From the NCBI RefSeq assembly GCF_032854445.1, contig NC_088301.1, positions 30,364,402-30,428,401 of the forward strand: a stretch of 64,000 nucleotides of DNA, written 5' to 3'. The DNA comes from Liolophura sinensis. Taxonomy: Eukaryota; Mollusca; Polyplacophora; Chitonida; Chitonidae. Below are positions 24,701 through 34,138 of the stretch, piece by piece. Made by a program: the position numbers and the translations under genes. The notes beneath the pieces were generated by a model that saw nothing but the letters and a program-made list of their open reading frames with translations, did not search any database and was not told the origin of the DNA. The stretch's first letter is position 1, and each line of letters starts with the position of its first letter.

Positions 24701-27700
24701 GCAGTGTTTTTGTGTACTTTTTGAAAATTTTGAAATTAGTAGTAGTGTTTAATTAATGTCTGATTTTGTTTTACACAGTGCTGACAATGAATATGAAAAG
24801 CGACTGCCCAAAGAAGTGCTGTATGCCATTTGTAAACTGGAGTCTGTACAAAGCTTTGTGAGAAAGGCAGACTATGCCTTCTATCAGACATTAGTCAAAG
24901 TTCTTATCCCAGATGTCCTCCGACCCATCCCAAGTATGTTCACATGCATTATCAGTTTACTTTAGGTCAACAGAGTGACTGAAACAGACCTTGAAGGAGA
25001 AGAAAATTTAAATATCAATCAAATACCATTGAAAACAGTACGCTTTTCCTTGCAAGTGCATGCTATAAAAAAAATTCTAATATGTACCTCAAGTTGATAA
25101 ATTATAAAGTCAGCGCCAAAATCTGCTGTGGGCGACTCTATTTTGCCTCAGAACTAGTCCTGAAGTCTTCTGTGTTAGGAGGAGAATTGCCGTCGGAAAC
25201 CAGTGAAGTGCATTTTGTACATTTCTGGTAGAACTCTTCTTCCCTTAAGGTAGCGAACAGTACAGTTCGTTTTCCCCTTGACGATCGGGAAACAGGAATG
25301 TTGGACGTAGGTTCCGAGTTTACACGAACAAGCCGGCAGTTTTAACATATCTCATTGGCTGAGAGGCAACACAACCCTAAAGATGGAGGACGCGATGGAT
25401 TCAGCGATTTATTGCCGTTTTAAGGATTTATGTGTATGGCGAGGAAAAATGGCAAAATTATGCAGCAGGGACCAAGAAGATAGAAAAAAGTGTGCTCTTT
25501 TCAGCCTATAGTGTCATGTTTTTAAGTTTTCTTCTCCTTTAAGGGAAACATTAAGCCACACCAATTTTCATTGTCAAATAAATCTTGAAATGTGAACTAT
25601 TCCACAAATGTTTTTCTGTTGAAGACATTTACTTCATGCATCTCTCTTCAGTAATGAATGTGGCATTAGGTAATAATCATACCAGAGAAAAAATTGTGAT
25701 TCTAAAATTCAGTGTTGTTGAAAACAGCAAGAACTGTTTGATTTGTGATTATTTAAGTGGTAACCAGGATTTTTTTAGGTAGTGAGACTTTTTACTTGAT
25801 AGCTTTGTATTAGATAGTTTAAAAAAATGTCATTTATTTCAGGTTCCTTAACACAAGCGATTCGTAATTTTGCTAAGAGTTTAGAAAATTGGCTGAAAGG
25901 TGCTATGCAAGGAGTGACGGATGAAATGGTAAAGACAAAGGTGAGCTAAGCATTCTTTTAAAACTTCCTTCTCTGGATGTGTCTTACAATTTACAAATAT
26001 AGAAGGAATTTCAAACTGTGAAGTATTTTGTCATTGAAACGTTCCATTGCTTTGAGTGCTTTATAGGCAAGCTGTGTGAGTTTCTCCCATTCCAGCACAG
26101 CTTAACTTGTAACATATACCCAGTGGGAAGTATGTTGTGGTAAACTTACAGTTGTTTTTGTGTTGTCAGATAGGAGCTGTGAGTGCCTTTGCGCAGACAT
26201 TGCGCCGTTACACCTCCCTTAATCACCTGGCCCAGGCTGCCCGCGCTGTACTACAGAATACCTCACAAATCACGCAGATGCTAACAGATTTGAACAGAGT
26301 CGACTTCGCTAATGTCCAGGTAACCACACACCATTTGATAAGACTCTATTTCTAATGAGCTGTGCAACAACTTGCAACTTTTAGGGACACATGTTCAATT
26401 AAGTGTATGTGTGGATGTGTATGTACAGTACCCATATACAAGATTTGTTGATATTCATGTACCTGAACTGTTGTTACGGTGTAATGCTTTCCTGTTTACA
26501 TGGTGTTTACTGACACACTTGTAACAGATGGTTTCCGAAAGTCTATATTTCAGATTGTACTTCAAGTTTTAGCATGTGTGCTTACCCCACTGTGGTGTTT
26601 CATTTTTTCTTTTAGTATGAATGAAGTAAACTAATCAGCATTACTGTAACGGTAAAGGGCATAGTCAGATTATTAGCTGAAAAGTGTGCTTGTTACAATT
26701 TAACCTGTGCCGTACTTACCTGTAGGGGTCAATGATGTTTTGCTCATGTGATTGTCAGGAACAAGCCTCGTGGGTGTGTCAGTGTGAGGATGCTGTGGTC
26801 CATCAGTTAGAACAGGACTTTAAGAAGACACTACAGCAGCAGAATACTCTGGAGGAGTGGGCAGTCTGGTTAGAAGGAGTGGTAAACCAGGTTCTGAAGC
26901 CACATGAAGGCAGCCCCAACTTCCCCAAGGCAGCTAGGCAGTTCTTGCTCAAATGGTCCTTCTACAGGTAATGCAACATAGGGACACAACTGCCAGTTCT
27001 CCAGAGAGATTTCTTAAACCATTGATATCTACTTGTAATGTATCTTCACCACAATAGGCCAGTTAGCTCATGAACATACAGTGCATTGTAAATTCAGAAA
27101 TGCATGATGAAGAGGTGAATAGGATGGTCGGGAGAGAAAACATGATAATGAGGAGCCATTGGCCTTCGTGTATATCATAAGATCATAACAGTTTTTGTTT
27201 GGTACTCTTTTGTGTATTAGATTCCATGTCAAGGTAAATTGCTTGTCGGTCACTGACAAGTGATAAATTGTGGTTAGCATACCAACTCTTTGACCCCCTT
27301 TCTCTGGTCAGTTGTTAGCTTTAAACACAGTGTCTCCAAAACTGTATGCTGGGCAATAATGCATCCAACCTTGTGTGGTTGGGAAACTCAAGTGTGATGA
27401 GCTGCAGAGCAGAGAGGTTTTGGTTAGCAATGCTTTTTGTTCATTTTCTGTTTTGAGTAGACTTTTATATAGTTCTCCTTTTGCCATTTACAGCTCAATG
27501 GTAATCCGAGACTTAACCCTTCGTAGTGCTGCATCATTTGGATCATTTCACCTAATTCGCTTACTGTATGATGAGTTCATGTTTTACCTGGTGGAGCACA
27601 AGGTGGCTGCAGCTACTGGTGAAACCCCCATAGCTGTCATGGGCGAAGTCAGGCAGGTAAGAAACAGTGTTGGAATAATAATCTCACCTCCAAAGCTGCA

Positions 27701-29935
27701 ACAGAGATGAACAAAAAAAGATTGGGTCAAAATTATAACAGTGCTCATGTGGTCATGACGTTAGGTGCTTGCCTTTTAATCACTCAAACACATCCAGTGT
27801 TGTTGCCGTTACGCTTTTGGTGTATGCATGTATGTAATTTTTCAACCTTTTTGCATATTCGCAAGGTGTTCATCCAAACATATTCAGTGCTCCAGATAAG
27901 GAGCGTATCGGCGTAATTTACACCTCCAAATGTTACCAATATGCATATAAGTGAAAAAATAGGAGTAACAAATACGCCTCGAAAAATTAAGATATACATG
28001 AGTTCCTTAAATAGCTTACATACATGTTATTTCTTGTTGATGAGCAGACTCACTGGCGAGTTGAATATGGGTAAAACTGTGCACAGTCACAATACTTCGC
28101 GTTTGACTAGTACAGTGTCGGGGAAACGTGGATTGATTATAAATCACTAGCGAGGTTTGAGTTGCGACCATTGTCAAGCATAAGGATGCTGAACTTTTGA
28201 GATTTTCCAGGGAGTTTTGGTACCCAAAAGCAGCAGCAAACAACCAAAGACAAGCTGGAGTGTGTTAGAAAATATTAAAACAATAAGACCGGCATGGAAA
28301 TTCTAAATCTTCGTAAACCTTCACAAATTCCTGTACAGATCATGCTCTTGTTGAATACTGCTAAATGTGATAACTTGCATACTAACTATCCCTAAGCTTT
28401 TTATGTGCATTATTTGTAAACTTTATGTTTACAAATACAAGACTGTTTTCACGAAATATTGTGACTCGCAAGAAGTGTGTAATAGTAATTTGAGCCCATC
28501 GATTTGTGAACAGGCATGTACTGGTTTGTTCCATGTAAGTTTAAGTTTTTTGCCAAAACAAAATCCTCATCTGTATTTTAAATGCTGTGATAAAAAAAAT
28601 TTCTATTATAATTAAATAAAAAAAAAATCCAGTATGAAACAAGTGACCTGAAATAGTTTTGGTCTAGCTAGTAGTATTCTGAACATTTATTCAGTATCCT
28701 ACCGGTAGCAATAGGAAACAGGACATTAATGCTTTTTTTCTAGACATGGTCTTGAAAGGTCACCATTTTCTTACTGTTAGAGCATCTATCAGGTGCAGAA
28801 GATTGCGTCTCCATAGTTTGAAACTATACTCAGATGATCATTAACATGTAACACAACTTTAACTCTACGATTTGTCAAAAGAAGAAAAAAAAAAAAGAAA
28901 AACAAACATTTTAGTCAGAACCCATTAAAATTTCCTAGTACTCAGTCAAAATGGCCACATGTGGGTCCAAGGGACTCACTCTACTGAATACCAGTATGAC
29001 AGATTATGGTCGCTGTAGGCACGTCAGTTTTACCAATGAGGATCAAAATCATAAGGACAATGCTGATAAAGAATAGACTGAAGGGTTGTCTCTGATTAGA
29101 CACAACTCCTAAGATATAAGCCAGTACTCTGCTCAGATTTGGAGAAGTACTGTACTGCCACAAGAATATATTTATTTGCAGCGCTGATATTCTGAAGGCA
29201 TTATTCTGTGTTGACTGGTAAAACTGTACTTTTTGTGAAGCCCTGAAATTGGCCAGTCCAACCAATGTAGGTTTGTCTTCAAACTAAATTAAAAATATGC
29301 CTAAATTGCACTGAAAGTTACTCATTTTTGTATTTTAGCCAGGTTCTAGGCAGTCATCAGAGAAAAGCCAGAAAATAACACTTAATCATTGTGTGAGAGT
29401 CATATTGCATGGAAATGCTTGTGGAAATCTCTGTTTATTGAGTGCAGTACTATTTGTTTTTCAGTTCATTGACTTAGGAAGTGCTGTAGCTATGAGTTCA
29501 TTAGAGGCTGAGCTGCCTGCCTTGAAGCCAAACACAGCACCTTCTGCTACAGTGGCCTCTTCCCCAGGGGCTACCCTTTTAACCCAACTCACAACGGCTG
29601 CCCCTTCCACCCTGGCGAACACACACAGTCTGTTCACGGGCAATGTTAATACTACCCAAGGACTGACTAACCTACCTGCCACGGTACGGGTAACCACTGT
29701 GCCCAGCACTGCTCCCTCTGCTGCCACCACTCATGGTGGTACATCAATCATCTCTGCTAATGCTGCAGCCAGACAAGCCTCCAACAGTGGTATGCCCAAC
29801 AACACCACCACAGTCACAGTACTGGCTTCTGGGGCTACAAACATGCAAGGTGCCAAGACCATTGTAGTTCTGCCAGTATCTGCCGCATCAGGAGCTGGTG
29901 AGCCTACCATTGTCAAGAGAATGAAGACAGAATAG
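11656..29935 (+). CDS. RFX1/2/3: RFX1/2/3-type winged-helix transcription factor, 15 coding exons, complete
   Basis: Joining 11656-11727, 13214-13388, 16119-16251, 16897-16978, 17171-17308, 19768-19949, 20113-20229, 21591-21819, 24274-24365, 24779-24933, 25843-25940, 26170-26319, 26759-26967, 27494-27656 and 29465-29935 gives 2466 nt, 821 residues and one stop; every junction is GT-AG and in phase. The first 200 residues are a Gln/Thr-rich activation region ending in [10 protein letters not shown]-like sequence. The RFX DNA-binding winged helix spans about 201-276, with the conserved [19 protein letters not shown] wing. RFX B, C and dimerisation regions cover about 340-665 ([67 protein letters not shown]). 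The tail is Ser/Thr/Ala-rich. The protein acts in the nucleus as a dimer on X-box DNA; RFX2/3 relatives control ciliary genes. It lacks the insert that RFX3 carries before the DNA-binding domain and joins there as RFX1 does. A single invertebrate co-orthologue of RFX1/2/3 is the best reading. Confidence 0.95.
12655..12731 (+). repeat. TA microsatellite in RFX intron
   Basis: (TA)n interrupted once by TATGTATGTA near 12685-12698. It lies in the intron between the first and second coding exons. Confidence 0.9.
13214..13388 (+). CDS. RFX1/2/3: RFX exon, Gln-rich activation region, with alternative donor
   Basis: Acceptor TATTTCAG|AATGTG; Gln/Thr-rich ([17 protein letters not shown]). Donor CAA|GTAAGC after 13388, phase 1. 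A second donor, TAA|GTAAGA after 13445, is also phase 1 and would add 19 in-frame residues. Confidence 0.85.
15515..15575 (+). repeat. Eroded V-SINE tail
   Basis: TATAACTGAAATATTCTTAA then TTACGGTGTAAAACAC match the 3' end of the intact V-SINE at 20781-21049. The head and core are not recognisable. Confidence 0.5.
16119..16251 (+). CDS. RFX1/2/3: RFX exon, activation region
   Basis: Acceptor TGTTACAG, donor AAAT|GTATGG; phases 1 in and 2 out. It contains [19 protein letters not shown], which resembles the PAQVQYVEG...VYTNG part of vertebrate RFX proteins. Confidence 0.85.
16897..16978 (+). CDS. RFX1/2/3: RFX exon, Tyr/Ser-rich
   Basis: Acceptor CATTTCAG, donor CACAG|GTAAGC, phase 2 to 0. 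It encodes [20 protein letters not shown], matching the YPYTE..MY segment of RFX proteins. Confidence 0.85.
17171..17308 (+). CDS. RFX1/2/3: RFX exon ending in the TTRASPAT motif
   Basis: Acceptor TTTTCCACAG, donor ACA|GTAGGT, phase 0 to 0. It ends HTTRASPAT, which precedes the DNA-binding domain in RFX1-3. The reading frame stays open past the donor to 17413, but only splicing at 17308 continues the family sequence (ASPAT-VQWL). Confidence 0.85.
18178..18302 (+). repeat. SINE family 2, 3' fragment
   Basis: AACAAGGAGGCACATTACATGCACT...CACTGAAAAATTGTTAAGCATGACGTTAAATCCCAAGCAC matches the 3' part of the fuller copy at 21136-21478 in the same order. Confidence 0.65.
19768..19949 (+). CDS. RFX1/2/3: RFX exon, DNA-binding domain part 1
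   Basis: Acceptor TTGACACAG|GTGCAG, donor AAG|GTTAGT, phase 0 to 2. It encodes [20 protein letters not shown] through [19 protein letters not shown], near-identical to the RFX winged helix. Confidence 0.95.
20113..20229 (+). CDS. RFX1/2/3: RFX exon, DNA-binding domain part 2
   Basis: Acceptor TTTTCTTCAG, donor GTG|GTGAGT. It completes [14 protein letters not shown], the DNA-contacting wing, then MAMRQQP as in RFX1-3. Confidence 0.95.
20781..21049 (+). mobile_element. Full-length tRNA-derived V-SINE (RUDI-like) with target-site duplication
   Basis: The head reads like a tRNA: A box TGGCTCAGCTGG near 20791 and B box GAGTTCAAGACTA near 20859. The core has GTGGGTTTCCCCCGGGCTCTG...GGTTTCCACCCACC, similar to the V-domain of V-SINEs. 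The tail is GTACGGCGTAAAACACC plus (AAATA)n. The copy is flanked by ACAACATAATATGAAG (20765-20780) and ACAACATAATATAAAG (21050-21065), a 15/16 direct repeat expected from LINE-mediated insertion. It sits in an RFX intron between the DNA-binding and linker exons, in the sense direction. The RUDI name is from memory of molluscan V-SINEs. Confidence 0.82.
21136..21478 (+). mobile_element. SINE family 2, near full-length copy
   Basis: The tRNA-like head has A box TAGCTTAGTTGG and a B-box-like GAGTTGAACCTGG. The body has GGAAGTTGTAGCTTC and CAGTATCAGTATAATGG...TCAG. The tail is TTGTTAAGTTTGATGTTAAA followed by CACTCACTCAC. Related copies lie at 34960-35228 and 18178-18302; 36485-36775 shares part of the body. 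It sits 70 bases after the V-SINE in the same RFX intron. Confidence 0.7.
21591..21819 (+). CDS. RFX1/2/3: RFX exon, linker and start of the B region
   Basis: Acceptor TCAGTTTTAG, donor GAG|GTTAGT. It has a Gln/His-rich linker, then IPNFGEVDL and [11 protein letters not shown], matching LPEFGEVEI and LQSLYREHCE of RFX3. Confidence 0.9.
23555..23962. mobile_element. Foldback-type MITE with inverted arms of 100-150 bp
   Basis: The left arm (23555-23705) holds ATACTTTCATTTATT...TTTTTTGAGA(A/G)TGTT...GTGGGCTTTA...AGGAACTCTG. The right arm (about 23822-23962) is the reverse complement with moderate divergence, ending AATAAATGAAAGTATTTTTATGCAT. The space between the arms is about 115 bp. It has no coding capacity. 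It lies in the RFX intron before exon 24274-24365. Confidence 0.75.
24095..24179 (+). repeat. 85-bp fragment duplicated in the MITE at 24995
   Basis: Matches 25082-25166 with about three mismatches over 85 bases (CTCAAGTTGATAAATTATAA ... GAACTAG(C/T)CCTGAAGT). It is probably a fragment of the same MITE family. Confidence 0.75.
24274..24365 (+). CDS. RFX1/2/3: RFX exon, B region
   Basis: Acceptor TTTTCAG|TCTATA, donor AAC|GTAAGC, phase 0 to 2. It encodes [18 protein letters not shown], matching the family [17 protein letters not shown]. Confidence 0.93.
24779..24933 (+). CDS. RFX1/2/3: RFX exon, B/C region
   Basis: Acceptor TTTTACACAG, donor CCAA|GTATGT, phase 2 to 1. It encodes [10 protein letters not shown] and ends [11 protein letters not shown], a signature of RFX1-3. 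Confidence 0.93.
24995..25538. mobile_element. 544-bp MITE with AGGAGAAGAAAA inverted ends and TTAA-like target duplication
   Basis: The left end AGGAGAAGAAAA(T)TTAAA and the right end (reverse complement AGGAGAAGAAAACTTAAAA) form terminal inverted repeats. Flanks are TTGA (24991-24994) and TTAA (25539-25542). A TTAA target is typical of piggyBac-type and some PIF-like MITEs. The interior has no long ORF. Confidence 0.65.
25843..25940 (+). CDS. RFX1/2/3: RFX exon, C region
   Basis: Acceptor TTTATTTCAG, donor AAG|GTGAGC, phase 1 to 0. It encodes [18 protein letters not shown], nearly identical to RFX1-3. Confidence 0.94.
26170..26319 (+). CDS. RFX1/2/3: RFX exon, dimerisation region
   Basis: Acceptor TTGTCAG, donor CAG|GTAACC, 50 whole codons. 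It includes [18 protein letters not shown] and [10 protein letters not shown], the most conserved RFX dimerisation segment. Confidence 0.96.
26759..26967 (+). CDS. RFX1/2/3: RFX exon, dimerisation region
   Basis: Acceptor GATTGTCAG, donor ACAG|GTAATG, phase 0 to 2. It encodes [11 protein letters not shown] through [15 protein letters not shown]. Confidence 0.96.
27494..27656 (+). CDS. RFX1/2/3: RFX exon, end of dimerisation region
   Basis: Acceptor CATTTACAG, donor CAG|GTAAGA, phase 2 to 0. It encodes [20 protein letters not shown] and [11 protein letters not shown]. Confidence 0.96.
27838..29335 (+). repeat. Dispersed repeat family R1, copy 2, apparently split by about 1.3 kb
   Basis: The 3' part of R1 (29185-29335: CTGAAGGCATTATTCTGTGT...GAAGCCCTGAAATTGGCCA...GCACTGAAAGTTACT) is well matched to 60690-60840. 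The 5' words of R1 (TTCAACC...TTGCA...GCAAGGTGTTCATCCAAACAT) occur at 27845-27885. The DNA between could be a later insertion, or the 5' match could be chance. No gene was recognised between them. Confidence 0.45.
29465..29935 (+). CDS. RFX1/2/3: RFX terminal coding exon
   Basis: Acceptor TTTTTCAG before 29465, stop TAG at 29933-29935. It encodes a Ser/Thr/Ala-rich tail ending in VKRMKTE, reminiscent of the AKREKTE and AKLARTD tails of vertebrate RFX proteins. The long open frame on the opposite strand (29461-29943) is a shadow of this biased composition. Confidence 0.88.
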   Translation, partial: FIDLGSAVAMSSLEAELPALKPNTAPSATVASSPGATLLTQLTTAAPSTLANTHSLFTGNVNTTQGLTNLPATVRVTTVPSTAPSAATTHGGTSIISANAAARQASNSGMPNNTTTVTVLASGATNMQGAKTIVVLPVSAASGAGEPTIVKRMKTE

Positions 29936-32765
29936 CAGTGCATCGATATCTAGTGATGAGAATATGTGGGCATTAGGTCCTGTGATCTGACTGGCCGTTG
30001 TTCCAAGCACCTAGTCCAAGTAATGATGACAATATTATTTTACCCGATATTTTTGGACACAAATTCCTGCTGAAAATTGGCTGTGCCAGTGTTTTTAATG
30101 GCCTGATCTAGTTGTTATATTTATATATACATATATATTTCTGAGATGGTCCAGGAATTCCTTATGGTTCAGGTTACATGTAAAAAGGATTATTTTATTG
30201 GCCACCAAGGTTGTCTTTTGTTGATTCACCGATGGAAATCCCTTAATAAAACAGCAGGCTGCATGATTTATTGAAAGAGGTATTACCGTGTGCTTTGGAT
30301 TAAGCCATTTATTGTCAAGTGTAGATAGTGTTTGTAGATTTGACCTCTCACCGGTATCTTGGCATGAACCTCTTTGGTCAGTAGTTATTTTAGTTTTAAA
30401 TATTGTTGCTTCAATTATGCCAGATTTAAAATGCCATGACAACCAGGAATGGTAGTGCTTGAATATATGTAAATAAGTGTTCTAACCCAGTGTAGTATAA
30501 GCATGAACAATTAAGTTATGTGAAGAACTGTCTTAGTGAGCAGTTACTGTAGCTAGTTATTCCCAATGCACAAAAACTTTGCTTGATCTCGTATGAACTT
30601 GTACTATACTTGTATGAGCTATGAAGGGTTACATTTAGGTACACCAAGCTCTGGGTAATGCATGTATGTGTAAATGAAGATTACAGATTATAAATAGTGA
30701 CTTACAGACATTCATCATAATGAAAACCTAGTCGTGTTAATGTGGACTTTGTACAGGCCATGAGTTTTGATGTCATTGTTCATGAATTGTCTGCTGTTGT
30801 ATAAATTCCTGCTTTGTACATAGTATCGTATGTATAGACATGATGGATGTAGAAAGCTTGTATATTTCACTGTTTCTCATTCCTTTATTTTTCCAGGGCA
30901 GGGGGTATTATTATTATTTTTTTGGACAGATTTGTATTTTCACTTCCCACGCAAACCAATTTCTGTGATCACCTCTACCCCTGACCCTGTTCTTGTTGCT
31001 CGCATTTCCATGGCAATTGTGTTTGCACTTCGGATCTTGACATCAACTTTTCTATATGTAGACAGCATGTCATTACATTAGTAGTGGAATAAAGGTTGGG
31101 TCTCTGAGTGTAAAGTCAGGTGCCGGTAATACCTGAATTTTTTAGAATAAAATGTCCCTCAGGCCTTCACAAAGTTAATTTTTAGAGCGAATTCTTGTAC
31201 TTGATTATACTGGGGCACCTTCATCTCAAGTAGAAACTGTATAAGATGAACATTGACAGGCAATACTTTTCTGAGTTACGCCCGTTGGGTGGAATGGTCC
31301 ATGGTATTTTCGAATACCTGAGGGCAATGGTCAGTTCAGTGGGATACTCTGCCGGATTGCATCAGTTTTGGTGAGTGTGACGTGCTGGTATGTATTTGTT
31401 GCCGTGAAGAATATGGTAGCAAAAAAATTGAGCTGTTAGAAGTAATCACCCCTCTGTTCATCAGTCTGAGTGATGTGTTTGAGCAGATAATTTATGGGAA
31501 TTTTTGTTTATTTATTTATTATTTTTTGTTTCGTTTTTAAAGCTCTTGCATCACCGTAGTTGAGTGCAGAAACAACTCAGTTAATAAAAGAGAATGTTAG
31601 CAACGATATTAAAATGTGCATCCAGTATGTGAGAAGGCACTGCTGGTAAGCTCCTGAATATCTATCATGCTTTCTCTGTCTTACCTATCCTGTGTACATA
31701 CATGATGGACTGTTTTAGGATCCTCATCCCAGTCTTGTTGCCTTAAATCCATGACACCTGCATGGCCGCAGCATGTTGAAACATTGTGATGTGTTACCAT
31801 GTGAGCATTGTATTGTACTGGTAGAATAGATAAATGAACTATTATTTACTATGAAGAAATCCATCCATTCCCTGTATTTCATTATTTAATTTAATCGCAC
31901 TCTACTCTTTAGCAGAAAGTTGAATACAGTTCAAACCAGTTTGGTGGGAGTTAGAAAAGAGTAACTCTTGGAGGATTTAGTGGCCCACATTTTACCCGGC
32001 AATGAACTAACACTTTCTAGATATCCACTTTTCAGTCGGAGATTGTATGAAAGACTGGTCATAGTTTTGACTCATCCATATGATCATTTCAAACTGGGCT
32101 GTCGGCTGCATATGGATGAAATACTGCCAAAGTGGTGCGTAACCCGAATCATTCATTGAAATGGGTGGCGCAAACGGTAGGAGGAGACAGTTTGAAGAAT
32201 GCACTTTTGCGGTAAACCATGTAAAATGTCTGTCTCGTAACAAGAGAAGATTTAGAGTGATTGGGTGATTGTTTCACTCTAGTGGTACACTGCTGCTGTT
32301 GATTTGTCTGTACATTAGCCATGGTTTCACCAGTGCAACACACGAAACTTATTTTGAATCACTTGTCACCCCATCAGTTTTACCATAAAGCTACTGAACG
32401 CAAGACCATGTCACATCTCGTGAAGGTATCCATCGGGTGACAAGATACATGAGAAAGCAAAGAAGCCTGCTGCGTTGTAGTTGTGGCTTTTCAAGGACGG
32501 TTTCACTGGTGATTCTGGGTGGATGTTTTTCCAAAGATTTTCGTGAAAATCATAAATCGTTGTTGGAATATCTTGTACATCTGTTGCTAAATATATTACA
32601 CTGGTTGGTCGTTACTTCAGCACTGTGGTCTACTGTATTCTAAATTTTGATCGACAACCGCCCGATTCAAGGATGTACTAAATGAAGTAATATATATATT
32701 TTTTTGATTGAACGATTGTACCTGTATAAAGTAATTCAGTATTCAATAAATAATACGAGTTCACT
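29936..32765 (+). other. RFX1/2/3: Probable RFX 3' UTR with candidate poly(A) signals
   Basis: No coding sequence follows the stop. AATAAA hexamers occur at 31088-31093, 31146-31151 and 32745-32750. The GT/T-rich stretch after the last (32757-32790) makes it a fair distal site. Which signals are used cannot be told from sequence. Confidence 0.5.
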
Positions 32766-33547
32766 ATTGTTTTAATTCCCTCTTTTTGTGGTGTCCTTTG
32801 GAGGGAAAGTGGGATGGTAAAAAGACACAGTATATTTGTATATAGTCGAGTGATGTATATTTTCAGAATGAATTCGTCATGATTATATTTTTATTAGCTC
32901 ACCTGCACAAAGAACAGACGTATCTTATGTAATACTTTGAGCGTCGGCGTCGAATAACGGCGAATGCTGAGATGAATGTTCAGGATAATAGGTTAAAAAG
33001 TACTGCACATATTAAGCTCAGGTTTTGTATACATGTGAATCACGAGGGGGTGTTCCATTGCCGATGCTCTGCATGTTGATCACTGTAAGTTACAAAAACT
33101 AAGCAAATTACTATTTTCAGAACGTCGCTTAACAAACCAGAATTCTAAACAGTCCCAGTTTAAGGAGCAGCGATGTTAACCTGAATGTGAACCCACGCTG
33201 GCTTCCTCGTATACGTTGGAAGGTCTGTTAGCAACATGCAGATCGAATTGCGTTTCCTCCCATTATAATGCTAGCCACCGTCGTATCGGCCCCAAGTTTA
33301 ATTTTGTGAGCTCGGCGTAATAAATACAGAAATCAGTGTGAACCTTCATACCAAAAAGGAAATCTGAAGCTTGTGTTGTGCATGCATGGCCACGTCGTTA
33401 AACTTGATATTTTAATGGGTTTTTTTTTTGTCACGGAAAGCATAAATTTTATCAAAATATGTATAGCCATGCAATCATTTAGGTATAGAAGAGACACTTT
33501 TATTATATTTTTTTATATTATTTAAGTGGAGTAAATGGTATTATCAT
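32766..33547. other. Intergenic; one degraded V-SINE, otherwise nothing seen
   Basis: Lies between the plus-strand RFX gene and a minus-strand gene that converges on it. The eroded V-SINE spans about 33160-33330. No other feature was found. Confidence 0.5.
33160..33330 (+). repeat. Degraded V-SINE
   Basis: ACGCTGGCTTCCTCGTATACG, GGAAGGTCTGTTAGCAACATGC, CCCATTATAATGCTAGCCAC and GAGCTCGGCGTAATAAATAC follow the order of the intact copy at 20781-21049, with many substitutions. Confidence 0.6.
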
Positions 33548-34138
33548 TTACACAGAAGGATAGGCCTTGTGGACTGCATCTAAACAGCTTGTGACCACGT
33601 TTCTGGATCCCACGCATGCGTAAGAGGTGTAGACCATGTGTTTTGTTGTACCGTCTGGGAACGGGTTTTTCCGGAAGACAACGTTCAGTTTGTTTGTACC
33701 GGAAGCGAAATTGGTTCCGAATGACTTGGCGTCGTAATACTGGAACTCGTCGCTGTCTTGACCGCTTGGGGCGTATAGTCCCATGGCATGACGACCGTCA
33801 GACGTTGCCAGAACGGTAGGCCTCCTGTTGCTGTTGAATGTGTGTGCTTTCCTTGTGGTTAAATCGTAGTTAAGCAAAACGTTGAAGTCACTCGTCATAT
33901 AGCAGGCGGGGGATTCCAAATTAATTCCTGTGTACCCATCTGGCCAGTGTCCCCCAAGAGTAAAGTTCGATACGAATTTGATACAGTTGTCCAGCCCTGC
34001 GCACCCAATGGTGACGGTCTTGGAAAACTGGTGTTTATACACGGTGTTTTTGTTGAGAGCTGGTTTGTCGTGACCACATGGACCATGGCCCGGCCGTGTT
34101 TGTTTGGTACCAGGTCTCAACCAAAATGCTGGGTAATT
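33548..34138 (-). CDS. Minus-strand unknown gene, terminal exon
   Basis: Acceptor ACAATTTCAG|AATTAC on the minus strand. 197 codons including the TAA stop at 33548-33550. It starts NYPAFWLRPGTK; phase 0. Confidence 0.75.
   Translation of the reverse strand, partial: NYPAFWLRPGTKQTRPGHGPCGHDKPALNKNTVYKHQFSKTVTIGCAGLDNCIKFVSNFTLGGHWPDGYTGINLESPACYMTSDFNVLLNYDLTTRKAHTFNSNRRPTVLATSDGRHAMGLYAPSGQDSDEFQYYDAKSFGTNFASGTNKLNVVFRKNPFPDGTTKHMVYTSYACVGSRNVVTSCLDAVHKAYPSV

Noticed and set aside
29461-29943. Two long minus-strand frames opposite the last RFX exon
   Set aside because: They are mirror frames of a Ser/Thr/Ala-rich exon; no splice sites, domain or start context supports them.
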